From Pseudomonas fluorescens (GTDB lineage Bacteria; Pseudomonadota; Gammaproteobacteria; Pseudomonadales; Pseudomonadaceae), in the NCBI RefSeq assembly GCF_902497875.1, contig NZ_CABVHY010000016.1, positions 62,001-126,000 on the forward strand: 64,000 nucleotides of DNA. Reading direction: 5' to 3'. This document shows positions 8,795-17,389 of this stretch, piece after piece (the first letter of the stretch is position 1; the number at the start of each line of letters is the position of its first letter). The notes under the pieces are model-generated. The model did not search any database, was not told where the DNA came from, and saw nothing but the letters and a program-made list of their open reading frames with translations. The position numbers and the translations under genes were made by a program.

Positions 8795-9402
8795 TGAAGC
8801 ATGAAGCAGTCGAGAAGAATATTGGCCTGCTGGCCTTCTTCATGGTCATCGCCGTCAGCATCGGCGGCCTGACCCAGATCGTTCCGCTGTTTTTCCAGGA
8901 CGTCACCAACAAGCCGGTCGAAGGCATGAAGCCGCGCACCGCCCTTGAACTGGAAGGCCGCGACATTTACATCGCCAACGGTTGTGTCGGCTGCCACTCG
9001 CAGATGATCCGTCCGTTCCGTGCCGAAACCGAACGTTATGGCCACTACTCGGTAGCCGGTGAAAGCGTCTGGGATCACCCGTTCCTGTGGGGTTCCAAGC
9101 GTACCGGTCCGGACCTGGCCCGTGTTGGCGGTCGTTACTCCGATGACTGGCAGCGTGCGCACTTGTACAACCCGCGCAACGTCGTGCCTGAATCGAAAAT
9201 GCCGGCCTACCCGTTCCTCGTGGAAAACAAGCTCGACGGCAAAGACACCGCGAAGAAAATGGAAGTCTTGCGCACGCTCGGCACCCCTTACACCGACGAA
9301 GACATCGCCGGCGCACAGGATGCCGTGAAGGGCAAAACCGAAATGGACGCGCTGGTGGCCTATCTACAAGGCCTGGGCACCATCATCAAAAGCAAACGGT
9401 GA
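8794..9402 (+). CDS. ccoO1: cbb3 oxidase subunit II, monoheme cytochrome c (operon 2)
   Basis: A 202-residue CcoO with one N-terminal membrane anchor, heme site CVGCH and a ligand methionine in ESKMPAYPF. The same length and layout as the first CcoO, with most differences in the stretch after residue 140. TGATG overlap with ccoN implies coupled translation. Confidence 0.95.
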   Translation: MKHEAVEKNIGLLAFFMVIAVSIGGLTQIVPLFFQDVTNKPVEGMKPRTALELEGRDIYIANGCVGCHSQMIRPFRAETERYGHYSVAGESVWDHPFLWGSKRTGPDLARVGGRYSDDWQRAHLYNPRNVVPESKMPAYPFLVENKLDGKDTAKKMEVLRTLGTPYTDEDIAGAQDAVKGKTEMDALVAYLQGLGTIIKSKR

Positions 9403-9407
9403 TTTAG

Positions 9408-9593
9408 ATGGATATCGGGATGATTCGTGGCCTGGGCACCGTTGTCGTAATGGTGGCCTTTATCGGTCTGGCCTTGTGGGTGTTCAGCCCCAAGCGCAAA
9501 TCCGAGTTTGAAGACGCGACCTTGCTGCCTTTCGCGGATGATCCCGAAGCCATCAAGCACGTCGAGCAAGCTTCTAGGAGTAACAAAGAATGA
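9408..9593 (+). CDS. ccoQ1: cbb3 oxidase small subunit CcoQ (operon 2)
   Basis: A 61-residue single-helix protein starting MDIGMIRGLGTVVVMVAF, the CcoQ/FixQ pattern. It overlaps the start of ccoP by 4 nt (ATGA). It is shorter than the first-operon CcoQ by about eight residues at both ends combined. Confidence 0.9.
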   Translation: MDIGMIRGLGTVVVMVAFIGLALWVFSPKRKSEFEDATLLPFADDPEAIKHVEQASRSNKE

Positions 9594-10567
9594 CTACGTT
9601 CTGGAGTCTGTACGTCACAGTCCTCAGTCTGGGTACCATCTTCGCCCTGACCTGGCTGCTGCTGTCGACCCGTAGGGGCCAGCGCGCCGAACAGACAGAT
9701 GAAACGGTTGGCCACTCCTTCGACGGGATCGAGGAGTACGACAACCCACTGCCGAAATGGTGGTTCATGCTGTTCGTCGGCACCATCATCTTCGCCCTGG
9801 GCTACCTGGTGCTGTACCCGGGCCTGGGTAACTGGAAAGGCTTGTTGCCGGGTTACAACTACCTCGACAACGAGAAGCAGACTGCATTCGCCAACGGCCA
9901 GACCGGCTGGACCGGCGTGCACGAGTGGGAAAAGGAAATGGCTAAATCGGACGCCAGGTTCGGTCCGATCTTCGCCAAGTTCGCTTCCATGCCGATCGAA
10001 GAAGTGGCCAAGGATCCGCAAGCCTTGAAGATGGGTGGCCGTCTGTTCGCCTCCAACTGCTCGGTCTGCCACGGTTCCGACGCCAAAGGTGCCTATGGCT
10101 TCCCTAACCTGACCGACGCCCAATGGCGCTGGGGCGGTGAGCCGGAAGCGATCAAGACCACCATCATGGGTGGTCGTCACGCTGTGATGCCAGCCTGGTC
10201 CGAAGTGATCGGCGAGCAAGGCGTTGCGGACGTTTCCGCGTTCGTTCTGACCAACCTCGACGGCCGCAAGCTGCCGGAAGGCGCCAAAGCCGATCCGGTT
10301 GCCGGCCAGAAGCTGTTTGCCGCCAACTGCGTAGCGTGCCACGGCCCGCAAGGCAAAGGCACTCCGGCAATGGGCGCACCTGACCTGACCCACCCGGCGG
10401 GGTTCATCTACGGTTCGAGCTTCGCTCAGCTGCAGCAGACCATCCGCCACGGTCGCCAGGGCCAGATGCCTGCCCAGGAACAACTGCAAGGGAACGACAA
10501 GGTTCACCTGCTGGCCGCTTACGTCTACAGCCTGTCTCACGATGAGAAGGTAGTGGACGCCAAGTAA
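9590..10567 (+). CDS. ccoP1: cbb3 oxidase subunit III, diheme cytochrome c (operon 2)
   Basis: A 325-residue diheme cytochrome c with two N-terminal membrane helices and heme sites CSVCH and CVACH. It is a close paralogue of the first CcoP but carries an extra loop (YLDNEKQTAFANG) between the membrane part and the first heme domain. It ends the operon, with a strong terminator 20 nt on. Confidence 0.95.
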   Translation: MTTFWSLYVTVLSLGTIFALTWLLLSTRRGQRAEQTDETVGHSFDGIEEYDNPLPKWWFMLFVGTIIFALGYLVLYPGLGNWKGLLPGYNYLDNEKQTAFANGQTGWTGVHEWEKEMAKSDARFGPIFAKFASMPIEEVAKDPQALKMGGRLFASNCSVCHGSDAKGAYGFPNLTDAQWRWGGEPEAIKTTIMGGRHAVMPAWSEVIGEQGVADVSAFVLTNLDGRKLPEGAKADPVAGQKLFAANCVACHGPQGKGTPAMGAPDLTHPAGFIYGSSFAQLQQTIRHGRQGQMPAQEQLQGNDKVHLLAAYVYSLSHDEKVVDAK

Positions 10568-10585
10568 GGCAAACACTTGAACAAC

Positions 10586-10622
10586 AAACGGCCCCGCCAA
10601 TGAAGATTGGCGGGGCCGTTTT
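10586..10622 (+). terminator. Rho-independent terminator after second cbb3 operon
   Basis: AACGGCCCCGCCAAT at about 10587-10601 pairs with ATTGGCGGGGCCGTT, followed by TTTT. This is a very stable stem. It separates the oxidase genes from the toxin-antitoxin pair, so ccoG downstream needs its own promoter. Confidence 0.9.
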
Positions 10623-10653
10623 GCTTCGAGCCAATGCAACGTCGAGGGAATTA

Positions 10654-10710
10654 TAGATACGTTTCTACATTTTCGATTGCTCGGCTCAGCGCTTGGTAGT
10701 AACGTATCTA
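10654..10710. promoter_or_regulatory. Paired operator upstream of the toxin-antitoxin genes
   Basis: TAGATACGTTTCTAC at 10654-10668 and GTAGTAACGTATCTA at 10696-10710 are inverted copies with 14 of 15 positions matching. Each is centred on ACGT and is itself a partial palindrome. Two such sites before a Phd-type antitoxin gene are expected for autoregulation by the antitoxin/toxin complex. Confidence 0.65.
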
Positions 10711-10736
10711 CATAAGTGCTTCAGGAGTGCTCATCC

Positions 10737-10991
10737 ATGACCGTCACCACCATTTCCAGCCGTGAGTTCAACCAGGACACAAGCGGTGCCAAAAAAGCCG
10801 CCCGTCAGGGGCCGGTTATCATCACCGATCGTGGCAAGCCTGCCCATGTACTGCTAAGCATGGAGGAGTACCAGAAACTGACCGGCATCAGCACCAGCAT
10901 TGTCGAGATGCTGGTCATGCCTGATGCGCCTGAAATCGACTTCGAAACCCAGCGCGCCGTCATCACTCCTCGGCCGGTGGACCTGTCCTGA
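10737..10991 (+). CDS. Phd/YefM-family antitoxin
   Basis: An 84-residue antitoxin. The N-terminal half (ISSREFNQD, GPVIITDRGKPAHVLLSMEEY) is the Phd/YefM DNA-binding fold, and the C-terminal tail should wrap the toxin. The ATG at 10737 has CAGGAG upstream; an in-frame ATG 21 nt earlier would place the ribosome site inside the gene. The stop overlaps the toxin start (TGATG). It sits between ccoP and ccoG, which are neighbours in reference pseudomonads, so the pair is probably an insertion. Confidence 0.9.
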   Translation: MTVTTISSREFNQDTSGAKKAARQGPVIITDRGKPAHVLLSMEEYQKLTGISTSIVEMLVMPDAPEIDFETQRAVITPRPVDLS

Positions 10992-11401
10992 TGTTCCTAC
11001 TCGATACCAATGTCGTTTCCGAATTGCGCAAAGCCCAGGCCGACAAGAATGTAACGGCTTGGGCACGCAGCGTTGCCGCGCCCAGTCTGTTCCTGTCAGC
11101 AATCACTGTGCTGGAGTTGGAAACCGGAATCCTGAGAGTAGAAAGGCGCGATCCGGCCCAAGGTGGTCTGTTGCGCTCATGGCTGGACAACCATGTGATA
11201 CCCGCGTTTGCCGGACGTATATTGGCGGTCGATAGTGCAGTGGCATTACGTTGTGCCCGCCTTCATGTGCCGGACCGCAGCAATGAGTGCGATGCGCTGA
11301 TAGCGGCGACGGCACTGGTGCATGGACTGACGGTGGTTACCCGGAATATGGCGGATTTCCAGTCGAGCGGTGTTCGCCTGATCAACCCGTGGGTCGTTTA
11401 A
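10991..11401 (+). CDS. VapC/FitB-type PIN-domain toxin (ribonuclease)
   Basis: A 136-residue PIN-domain protein. The acidic residues for the Mg-dependent RNase site are visible: Asp near residue 5 in LLDTNVVSE, Glu in ITVLELETG, Asp in NECDALIAATA and Asp in TRNMADF. The order (Phd-type antitoxin first, VapC/FitB-like toxin second, overlapping by one base) makes it a type II toxin-antitoxin operon. The RNA target cannot be read from sequence. Confidence 0.9.
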   Translation: MFLLDTNVVSELRKAQADKNVTAWARSVAAPSLFLSAITVLELETGILRVERRDPAQGGLLRSWLDNHVIPAFAGRILAVDSAVALRCARLHVPDRSNECDALIAATALVHGLTVVTRNMADFQSSGVRLINPWVV

Positions 11402-11440
11402 CGCCTCTCTCGACAAAACCGTCCATACTTTACAAGTCAA

Positions 11441-11454
11441 TTGACTCACATCAA
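11441..11454 (+). promoter_or_regulatory. ANR/FNR box upstream of ccoG
   Basis: TTGAC-TCAC-ATCAA matches the ANR consensus at nine of ten positions. It is about 165 nt before ccoG and downstream of the toxin gene, so the ccoGHIS assembly genes appear to have their own oxygen-regulated promoter. Confidence 0.75.
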
Positions 11455-11616
11455 GAATTGTTACATTTGCTACACCATCTCTGCTTTTCTCCCAACGCGA
11501 CCAAAGGTCGCACCCTTGATCTAGAGCTACAAGCGTATCATTGCGCCACTGCAATACCTTTTTGACCGCGGTCGGCATGCACTGACCGGGGCATTTTTCC
11601 ACTGCCGTGGGATGCA

Positions 11617-13035
11617 ATGATGAGCAATCAGATTCCGGTACACGACGTTACCCCGCCTGCCAAAAACTCGAATAACACGGTCGATCTCTACGCCTCTCGA
11701 GAAAAAATCTACACCCGCGCCTTCACTGGCCTGTACCGCAACCTGCGGATGATCGGTGGTGCCGGGCTGTTTCTGCTGTATTTCGGTACAGTCTGGCTGA
11801 ACTGGGGTGGCCATCAGGCCGTCTGGTGGAATCTGCCGGAGCGCAAATTCTTCATCTTTGGCGCGACCTTCTGGCCGCAGGATTTCATCCTGCTCTCCGG
11901 CATTCTGATCGTCGCCGCCTTCGGCCTGTTCTTCATCACGGTCTATGCCGGGCGCGTCTGGTGCGGCTATACCTGCCCGCAGAGCGTCTGGACCTGGATC
12001 TACATGTGGTGCGAAAAGGTCACCGAAGGCGACCGCAACCAACGCATCAAGCTCGACAAGGCGCCGATGAGCGCCAACAAGTTCCTGCGCAAGTTCAGCA
12101 AACACAGCATGTGGCTGTTGATCGGCTTTATCACCGGCATGACGTTTGTCGGGTACTTTTCGCCGATTCGTGAACTGACCATCGACTTCTTCACCGGCCA
12201 GGCCGACGGCTGGTCGTATTTCTGGGTCGGTTTCTTCACCCTTGCCACCTACGGCAACGCCGGCTGGTTGCGCGAGCAGGTGTGCATCTACATGTGTCCC
12301 TATGCGCGTTTCCAGAGCGTGATGTTCGACAAGGACACGCTGATCGTCTCCTACGACCCGCGTCGCGGTGAAGTTCGCGGTCCGCGCAAGAAAGACGCCG
12401 ACTACAAGGCCATGGGCCTGGGCGACTGCATCGACTGCACCATGTGCGTTCAGGTCTGCCCGACCGGCATCGACATTCGCGACGGCCTGCAGGTCGAATG
12501 CATCGGTTGCGCAGCGTGCATCGACGCCTGCGACAGCATCATGGACAAGATGAACTACCCGCGCGGACTGATCAGTTACACCACCGAGCACAACCTTTCC
12601 GGGCAAAAAACCAATAAACTGCGCCCGCGCCTGCTCGGTTATGCGGCGGTACTACTGGCGATGATCGGCCTGTTGATGGGCGCATTCTTCATGCGCTCGC
12701 TGGTCGGATTCGACGTCAGCAAGGACCGGGTGCTTTATCGTGAGAATGCCGAAGGCCGGATCGAGAACGTCTACAGCCTGAAAGTCATGAACAAGGACCA
12801 GCGCGACCACACCTACCTGTTGGAAGCCTCTGGCCTGCCGGACCTCAAGCTGCAAGGCAAGCGCGAGATCAAGGTCGCTGCAGGGGAGATCTTCAGCATG
12901 CCGGTCGAGTTGTCGAGTGCGCCGGAAAAACTGCCGTCGAGCACCAACGAGGTGAAATTCACCCTCAAGGATGCCGATGACCCGGACGTGCACATTGAAG
13001 CCAAGAGCCGTTTCATCGGCCCACAAATTCGTTGA
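11617..13035 (+). CDS. ccoG: cbb3 oxidase assembly protein CcoG (cupric reductase, 4Fe-4S)
   Basis: A 472-residue inner-membrane iron-sulfur protein of the CcoG/FixG/RdxA family, reported to reduce Cu(II) to Cu(I) for cbb3 assembly. Visible are membrane helices at about 40-60, 85-110 and 160-180, a CGYTCPQSVW segment, two ferredoxin-type clusters (CIDCTMCVQVCP and CIGCAACIDAC, about residues 270-310), a further helix near 340-360 and a periplasmic C-terminal domain. ATG at 11617 or the adjacent one at 11620 could be used. The gene starts the ccoGHIS block and follows an ANR box. Confidence 0.95.
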   Translation: MMSNQIPVHDVTPPAKNSNNTVDLYASREKIYTRAFTGLYRNLRMIGGAGLFLLYFGTVWLNWGGHQAVWWNLPERKFFIFGATFWPQDFILLSGILIVAAFGLFFITVYAGRVWCGYTCPQSVWTWIYMWCEKVTEGDRNQRIKLDKAPMSANKFLRKFSKHSMWLLIGFITGMTFVGYFSPIRELTIDFFTGQADGWSYFWVGFFTLATYGNAGWLREQVCIYMCPYARFQSVMFDKDTLIVSYDPRRGEVRGPRKKDADYKAMGLGDCIDCTMCVQVCPTGIDIRDGLQVECIGCAACIDACDSIMDKMNYPRGLISYTTEHNLSGQKTNKLRPRLLGYAAVLLAMIGLLMGAFFMRSLVGFDVSKDRVLYRENAEGRIENVYSLKVMNKDQRDHTYLLEASGLPDLKLQGKREIKVAAGEIFSMPVELSSAPEKLPSSTNEVKFTLKDADDPDVHIEAKSRFIGPQIR

Positions 13036-13046
13036 GAGAAGTCACC

Positions 13047-13586
13047 ATGCCCGCAGCAAACGCCGTAAGCCCTTGGTACAAGCATCTTTGGCCGTGGATC
13101 ATTATCGGCATCCTGGCCTGTTCGATCACCCTGACCTTGTCGATGGTGACCATCGCGGTGAACAACCCGGACAACCTGGTCAACGACAATTATTACGAGG
13201 CCGGCAAAGGCATCAACCGCTCGCTGGACCGTGAACTGCTGGCCCAGACCCTGCAACTGCGTGCCAGCATGCATCTGGACGGAGTGACCGGCGAAGTCGA
13301 GTTGCGCCTGAACGGCAACAGCCAGCCGAAAAGCCTGGAACTGAACCTGATCTCGCCGACCCAGCCAGAGAAGGATCGCAAGATCACCCTGGCGCAGAGT
13401 GACAGCGACCAGAGCCGCTATATCGGCCAGTTGACCGACAAGGTCGAAGGCCGGCGTTTCGTCGAATTGCTTGGTGTGCAGGATGGCCAGACCTGGCGTA
13501 TGTTCGAGGAAGAACAGGTCAGCCACGACAAGGATTTGCTGCTCGGTGATGAGCCGCTGCAGGGTGCGGAAGATCTGAAAAAATAA
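13047..13586 (+). CDS. ccoH: cbb3 oxidase assembly protein CcoH/FixH
   Basis: A 179-residue membrane-anchored protein with one N-terminal helix (WIIIGILACSITLTLSMV) and a FixH-type periplasmic domain with the conserved NYYEAGKGIN segment. CcoH is needed for stable cbb3 assembly together with CcoI. The ATG at 13047 follows GAGAGAAG; an upstream TTG is less likely. A REPIN separates it from ccoI. Confidence 0.9.
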   Translation: MPAANAVSPWYKHLWPWIIIGILACSITLTLSMVTIAVNNPDNLVNDNYYEAGKGINRSLDRELLAQTLQLRASMHLDGVTGEVELRLNGNSQPKSLELNLISPTQPEKDRKITLAQSDSDQSRYIGQLTDKVEGRRFVELLGVQDGQTWRMFEEEQVSHDKDLLLGDEPLQGAEDLKK

Positions 13587-13603
13587 AAAGCCTGCGCTTC
13601 GCG

Positions 13604-13698
13604 CATCGCGAGCAGGCTCGCTCCCACAGTGGATCTGCGGTGTACACAAATTTTGTGCACGACATCGATCAAATGTGGGAGCGAGCCTGCTCGCGATG
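13604..13698. repeat. REPIN between ccoH and ccoI
   Basis: CATCGCGAGCAGGCTCGC at the start of 13604-13628 faces its exact inverted partner at 13674-13698. The element sits inside the ccoGHIS transcription unit, where it could form an mRNA-stabilising or attenuating hairpin. Confidence 0.85.
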
Positions 13699-13744
13699 AA
13701 GCCCGACCTGATGACACAGATTCAGCGGTACCAGTGAATACCCC

Positions 13745-16195
13745 ATGACCACTCCAACTCCCTGCTACCACTGCGCCCTGCCCGTCCCTGCCGGCAGCCG
13801 GTTTACCGCCGTCGTTCTGGGCGAAACCCGCGAGCTTTGCTGCCCGGGATGCCAGGCTGTGGCCGAGGCGATTGTCGCCGGGGGTCTGGAAAGTTATTAC
13901 AGCCATCGCAGCGAAGCTTCGGCCAACCCCGAAGCGCTGCCGGTGCAACTGGTGGACGAGCTGGCGCTGTACGACCGCGCCGATGTCCAGCAGCCTTTTG
14001 TCCGCCACGAAGGCGATCTCGCCGAAACCACCCTGCTGATGGAAGGCATCAGCTGCGCCGCCTGCGGCTGGCTGATCGAGAAACACCTGCGCAGCTTGCC
14101 GGCAGTGGCCGAAGCCCGCTTGAACCTGTCCAACCATCGCTTGCATGTGCGCTGGGTCGACAGCCAGTTGCCGCTGAGCAAAGTGCTCAGCGAACTGCGG
14201 CACATCGGTTATGCCGCGCATCCCTATCAAGCCGACCGCGCCGCCGAACAGCTGGCCGGCGAAAACCGTCTGGCCCTGCGGCAACTGGGGGTCGCCGGTC
14301 TGCTGTGGTTCCAGGCGATGATGGCGACCATGGCCACCTGGCCGGAATTCAATATCGACCTGAGCCCCGAGCTGCACACCATCCTGCGCTGGGTGGCGCT
14401 GTTCCTCACCACCCCGATCGTGTTCTACAGCTGCGCACCATTCTTCAAGGGCGCCATGCGCGACCTGCGCACGCGCCACCTGACTATGGACGTTTCGGTA
14501 TCGCTGGCCATCGGCGGCGCCTATATCGCCGGTATCTGGACCGCGATCACCGGGGTCGGCGAGCTGTATTTCGATGCGGTCGGCATGTTTGCCCTGTTTT
14601 TGCTCGCCGGTCGTTACCTGGAACGCCGCGCCCGGGAGCGCACCGCCGCAGCCACCGCGCAGCTGGTGAATTTATTGCCCGCGTCCTGCCTGCGCTTGAG
14701 CGATGACGGCCAGAGCGAGCGCATCCTGCTCCGCGAATTACGCTTGGGCGACCGGGTGCTGGTGCATCCCGGGGCGATTCTGCCGGCCGACGGCAAGATT
14801 CTCGATGGCCAGTCGAGCGTCGATGAATCGCTGCTGACCGGCGAATACCTGCCACAACCGCGAACCCTGGGTGACGCGGTCACCGCCGGCACCCTGAACG
14901 TCGAAGGTGCATTGACCGTCGAAGTGCTGGCCTTGGGTCAGAACACCCGGCTGTCTGCCATCGTTCGTCTGCTGGATCGCGCCCAGGCCGAAAAACCCCG
15001 GCTGGCGGAAATCGCCGACCGCGCCGCGCAATGGTTTTTGTTGCTGTCGCTGATCGCCGCGGCGGCCATCGGCCTATTGTGGTGGCAGCTGGATTCATCC
15101 CGGGCGTTCTGGATCGTCCTGGCGATGCTGGTAGCTACTTGCCCGTGCGCGCTGTCCCTGGCCACGCCGACTGCGCTGACCGCCGCCACCGGAACCTTGC
15201 ACAAACTCGGCCTGCTGTTGACTCGCGGCCATGTGCTGGAGGGCCTGAATCAGATCGACACGGTGATTTTCGACAAGACCGGGACCCTCACTGAAGGGCG
15301 TCTGGCACTGCGCTCGATCCGACCGCTGGGTGCGCTGGGCAGTGACCAATGCCTGGGCCTCGCCGCCGCGCTGGAAAACCGCTCCGAACATCCGATCGCC
15401 CGGGCATTTGGCCGCGCGCCACTGGCCGCCGAAGAAGTGCTCAGCACACCGGGGCTAGGCCTTGAAGGGCGGGTCGGTGAACAGCGCCTGCGTATCGGCC
15501 ACCCGGCGTTTGTCTGTGAGCTCAGCGGCTGCCCGGTACCGAAAATGCCCGATGAGCCCGGTCAATGGCTGTTACTCGGCGACAGCCAAGGTGCATTGGC
15601 CTGGTTCGTTCTCGACGACCGACTGCGAGCCGACGCTCCCGCCCTGCTGGCCGCCTGCAAGGCTCGCGGCTGGCGCACGCTGCTACTGTCCGGCGATAGC
15701 TCGCCGATGGTCGCCAGCGTCGCTGCCGAACTGGGCATCGATGAAGCCCGCGGCGGCCTGCGTCCCGATGACAAGCTGCAAGTGCTGCAACAGCTGCACC
15801 TCGAAGGACGCAAGGTGCTGATGCTCGGTGACGGGGTCAACGATGTGCCGGTGCTGGCCGCTGCCGATATCAGCGTGGCCATGGGCTCGGCCACCGACCT
15901 GGCGAAAACCAGTGCCGATGCGGTGCTGTTGTCCAACCGTCTCGAGGCGCTGGTGCAAGCGTTCAGCCTGGCTCGACGCACCCGCCGGGTAATCATCGAG
16001 AACCTGTTGTGGGCCGGGTTGTACAATGGCCTCATGTTGCCATTCGCCGCCCTCGGCTGGATCACGCCGATCTGGGCGGCGGTCGGCATGTCCATCAGTT
16101 CGTTGACCGTGGTGCTCAACGCTTTGCGCCTGACTCGCATGCCGAGTCCGCCGCACGCCTGCGCCACGTCCGAAAACCGTCCGCTGCCGGCCTGA
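13745..16195 (+). CDS. ccoI: Cu+-exporting P-type ATPase CcoI/FixI
   Basis: An 816-residue P1B-type ATPase that supplies copper for the cbb3 CuB centre. In order: an N-terminal cysteine cluster (CYHCAL, CCPGCQ), a heavy-metal-binding domain with GISCAACGW, membrane helices, the actuator segment with DESLLTGEYLP, the metal site TCPCALSLATPTAL, the phosphorylation motif DKTGTLTEG, SEHPIARA of the nucleotide domain, and GDGVNDVPVL. Length fits FixI. It acts at the inner membrane and lies between ccoH and ccoS as usual. Confidence 0.95.
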   Translation: MTTPTPCYHCALPVPAGSRFTAVVLGETRELCCPGCQAVAEAIVAGGLESYYSHRSEASANPEALPVQLVDELALYDRADVQQPFVRHEGDLAETTLLMEGISCAACGWLIEKHLRSLPAVAEARLNLSNHRLHVRWVDSQLPLSKVLSELRHIGYAAHPYQADRAAEQLAGENRLALRQLGVAGLLWFQAMMATMATWPEFNIDLSPELHTILRWVALFLTTPIVFYSCAPFFKGAMRDLRTRHLTMDVSVSLAIGGAYIAGIWTAITGVGELYFDAVGMFALFLLAGRYLERRARERTAAATAQLVNLLPASCLRLSDDGQSERILLRELRLGDRVLVHPGAILPADGKILDGQSSVDESLLTGEYLPQPRTLGDAVTAGTLNVEGALTVEVLALGQNTRLSAIVRLLDRAQAEKPRLAEIADRAAQWFLLLSLIAAAAIGLLWWQLDSSRAFWIVLAMLVATCPCALSLATPTALTAATGTLHKLGLLLTRGHVLEGLNQIDTVIFDKTGTLTEGRLALRSIRPLGALGSDQCLGLAAALENRSEHPIARAFGRAPLAAEEVLSTPGLGLEGRVGEQRLRIGHPAFVCELSGCPVPKMPDEPGQWLLLGDSQGALAWFVLDDRLRADAPALLAACKARGWRTLLLSGDSSPMVASVAAELGIDEARGGLRPDDKLQVLQQLHLEGRKVLMLGDGVNDVPVLAAADISVAMGSATDLAKTSADAVLLSNRLEALVQAFSLARRTRRVIIENLLWAGLYNGLMLPFAALGWITPIWAAVGMSISSLTVVLNALRLTRMPSPPHACATSENRPLPA

Positions 16196-16217
16196 GCCGC
16201 GCGGGCATGGAGTCCAG

Positions 16218-16451
16218 ATGCCAGCTCTCTACGTGATGATCCCGGCCGCGCTGCTGATCGTGGCCATCGCTATTTTTATCTTCTTCTGGGCGGTCGACAG
16301 CGGTCAGTACGATGACCTCGACGGCCCGGCCCATAGCATTCTGTTCGACGACCAGGACCCGAATCACCAGGCCGCCGTCGATGAAGCCAGTGCCGAGCCG
16401 CAGAGCGCCAAGCCGGAGCAAGCGAAAGACCAGGCGCCTCCCCATGTTTGA
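16218..16451 (+). CDS. ccoS: cbb3 oxidase maturation protein CcoS
   Basis: A 77-residue protein with one N-terminal membrane helix and the CcoS/FixS pattern FFWAVDSGQYDDLDGPAHSILFDD. CcoS is needed for cofactor insertion into cbb3 oxidase. Its last codons overlap the start of the next gene by 8 nt, implying coupled translation. Confidence 0.92.
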   Translation: MPALYVMIPAALLIVAIAIFIFFWAVDSGQYDDLDGPAHSILFDDQDPNHQAAVDEASAEPQSAKPEQAKDQAPPHV

Positions 16452-17127
16452 ACTGGCTCCGCTGCTGGTTTCCGCGGTGATCCTGGGTCTGCTCGGTGGC
16501 GGTCATTGCCTGGGCATGTGCGGTGGCCTGATGGGCGCGTTGACGCTGGCGATTCCCAAGGAGCAGCGCAGCCGACGCTTTCGCCTGCTGCTGGCGTACA
16601 ACCTGGGGCGGATTCTCAGTTATGCCACGGCTGGCCTGCTGATCGGCCTCGCCGGCTGGGCGGTGGCCAACAGCCCGGCGGCGATGTTCATGCGGGTGCT
16701 CGCCGGGGTGCTGCTGATTGTCATGGGTCTGTACCTGGCCGGCTGGTGGAGCGGCCTGACCCGCATCGAAAGCCTCGGACGCGGCCTGTGGCGGCATATC
16801 CAGCCATTTGCCAACCGCCTGCTGCCGGTGTCGAGCCTGCCCCGGGCGTTGCTGCTGGGAGCGCTCTGGGGCTGGCTGCCGTGCGGACTGGTCTACAGCA
16901 CGCTGCTCTGGTCCGCCAGCCAGGGCAATGCCATCGACAGCGCGCTGCTGATGCTCGCGTTCGGCCTCGGCACCTGGCCGGTGCTGCTGGCCACCGGGCT
17001 GGCCGCCGAACGGGTCACCGCCCTGCTGCGCAAACGCAGCGTGCGCATGACCGGCGGGGTGCTGGTGATCCTGTTCGGCATCTGGACCCTGCCGGGGCCG
17101 CATCAGCATTGGATGATGGGGCATTGA
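16444..17127 (+). CDS. TauE/SafE-family (UPF0721-type) membrane protein next to ccoS
   Basis: A 227-residue membrane protein with about six helices and the opening GGGHCLGMCGGLMGAL that marks the heavy-metal/sulfite-exporter-like proteins found after ccoS in many proteobacteria. The His/Cys/Met-rich first helix and the PCGLVYS segment suggest metal (copper) or thiol handling, but the substrate is not known. The ATG at 16444 overlaps the end of ccoS. It corresponds in position to the gene between ccoS and hemN in P. aeruginosa. Confidence 0.85.
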   Translation: MFELAPLLVSAVILGLLGGGHCLGMCGGLMGALTLAIPKEQRSRRFRLLLAYNLGRILSYATAGLLIGLAGWAVANSPAAMFMRVLAGVLLIVMGLYLAGWWSGLTRIESLGRGLWRHIQPFANRLLPVSSLPRALLLGALWGWLPCGLVYSTLLWSASQGNAIDSALLMLAFGLGTWPVLLATGLAAERVTALLRKRSVRMTGGVLVILFGIWTLPGPHQHWMMGH

Positions 17128-17152
17128 TAATGTCGACAATCACCGCGATTTC

Positions 17153-17283
17153 GTAGCAGCTGGCGAAGCCTGCGTCCGGCTGCGCAGCAGTCGTAAATCC
17201 TGACACCTCGTTTCTACAGGCGAACCGCGTGCGCAGGATTTGCGAGGACTATGTCCTCGAACGCAGGCTTCGCCAGCTGCTAC
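17153..17283. repeat. Long inverted repeat (GTAGCAGCTGGCGAAGCCTGCG family)
   Basis: A 23 bp arm at 17153-17175 (GTAGCAGCTGGCGAAGCCTG...) is repeated exactly in inverted form at 17261-17283. A related element is at 35673-35806. The layout is that of a REPIN of a different sequence family from the others here. It lies between the TauE/SafE-like gene and the hemN promoter. Confidence 0.8.
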
Positions 17284-17311
17284 GGGATCTCGCCCGCAGC
17301 TCTGACCACCG

Positions 17312-17325
17312 TTGATGCAAATCAA
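17312..17325 (+). promoter_or_regulatory. Consensus ANR/FNR box of hemN
   Basis: TTGAT-GCAA-ATCAA is a perfect match to the FNR/ANR consensus. A TAGACT sequence at 17348-17353 is a suitable -10, which puts the start of transcription near 17360 and the box centre at -41.5, the class II activator position. The hemN start codon follows at 17390. Confidence 0.9.
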
Positions 17326-17389
17326 CATGCCCCTGCCCCCTACCCCCTAGACTCGCAGACACTGCCAGCCTATCCGGGGGAATGTCCGC

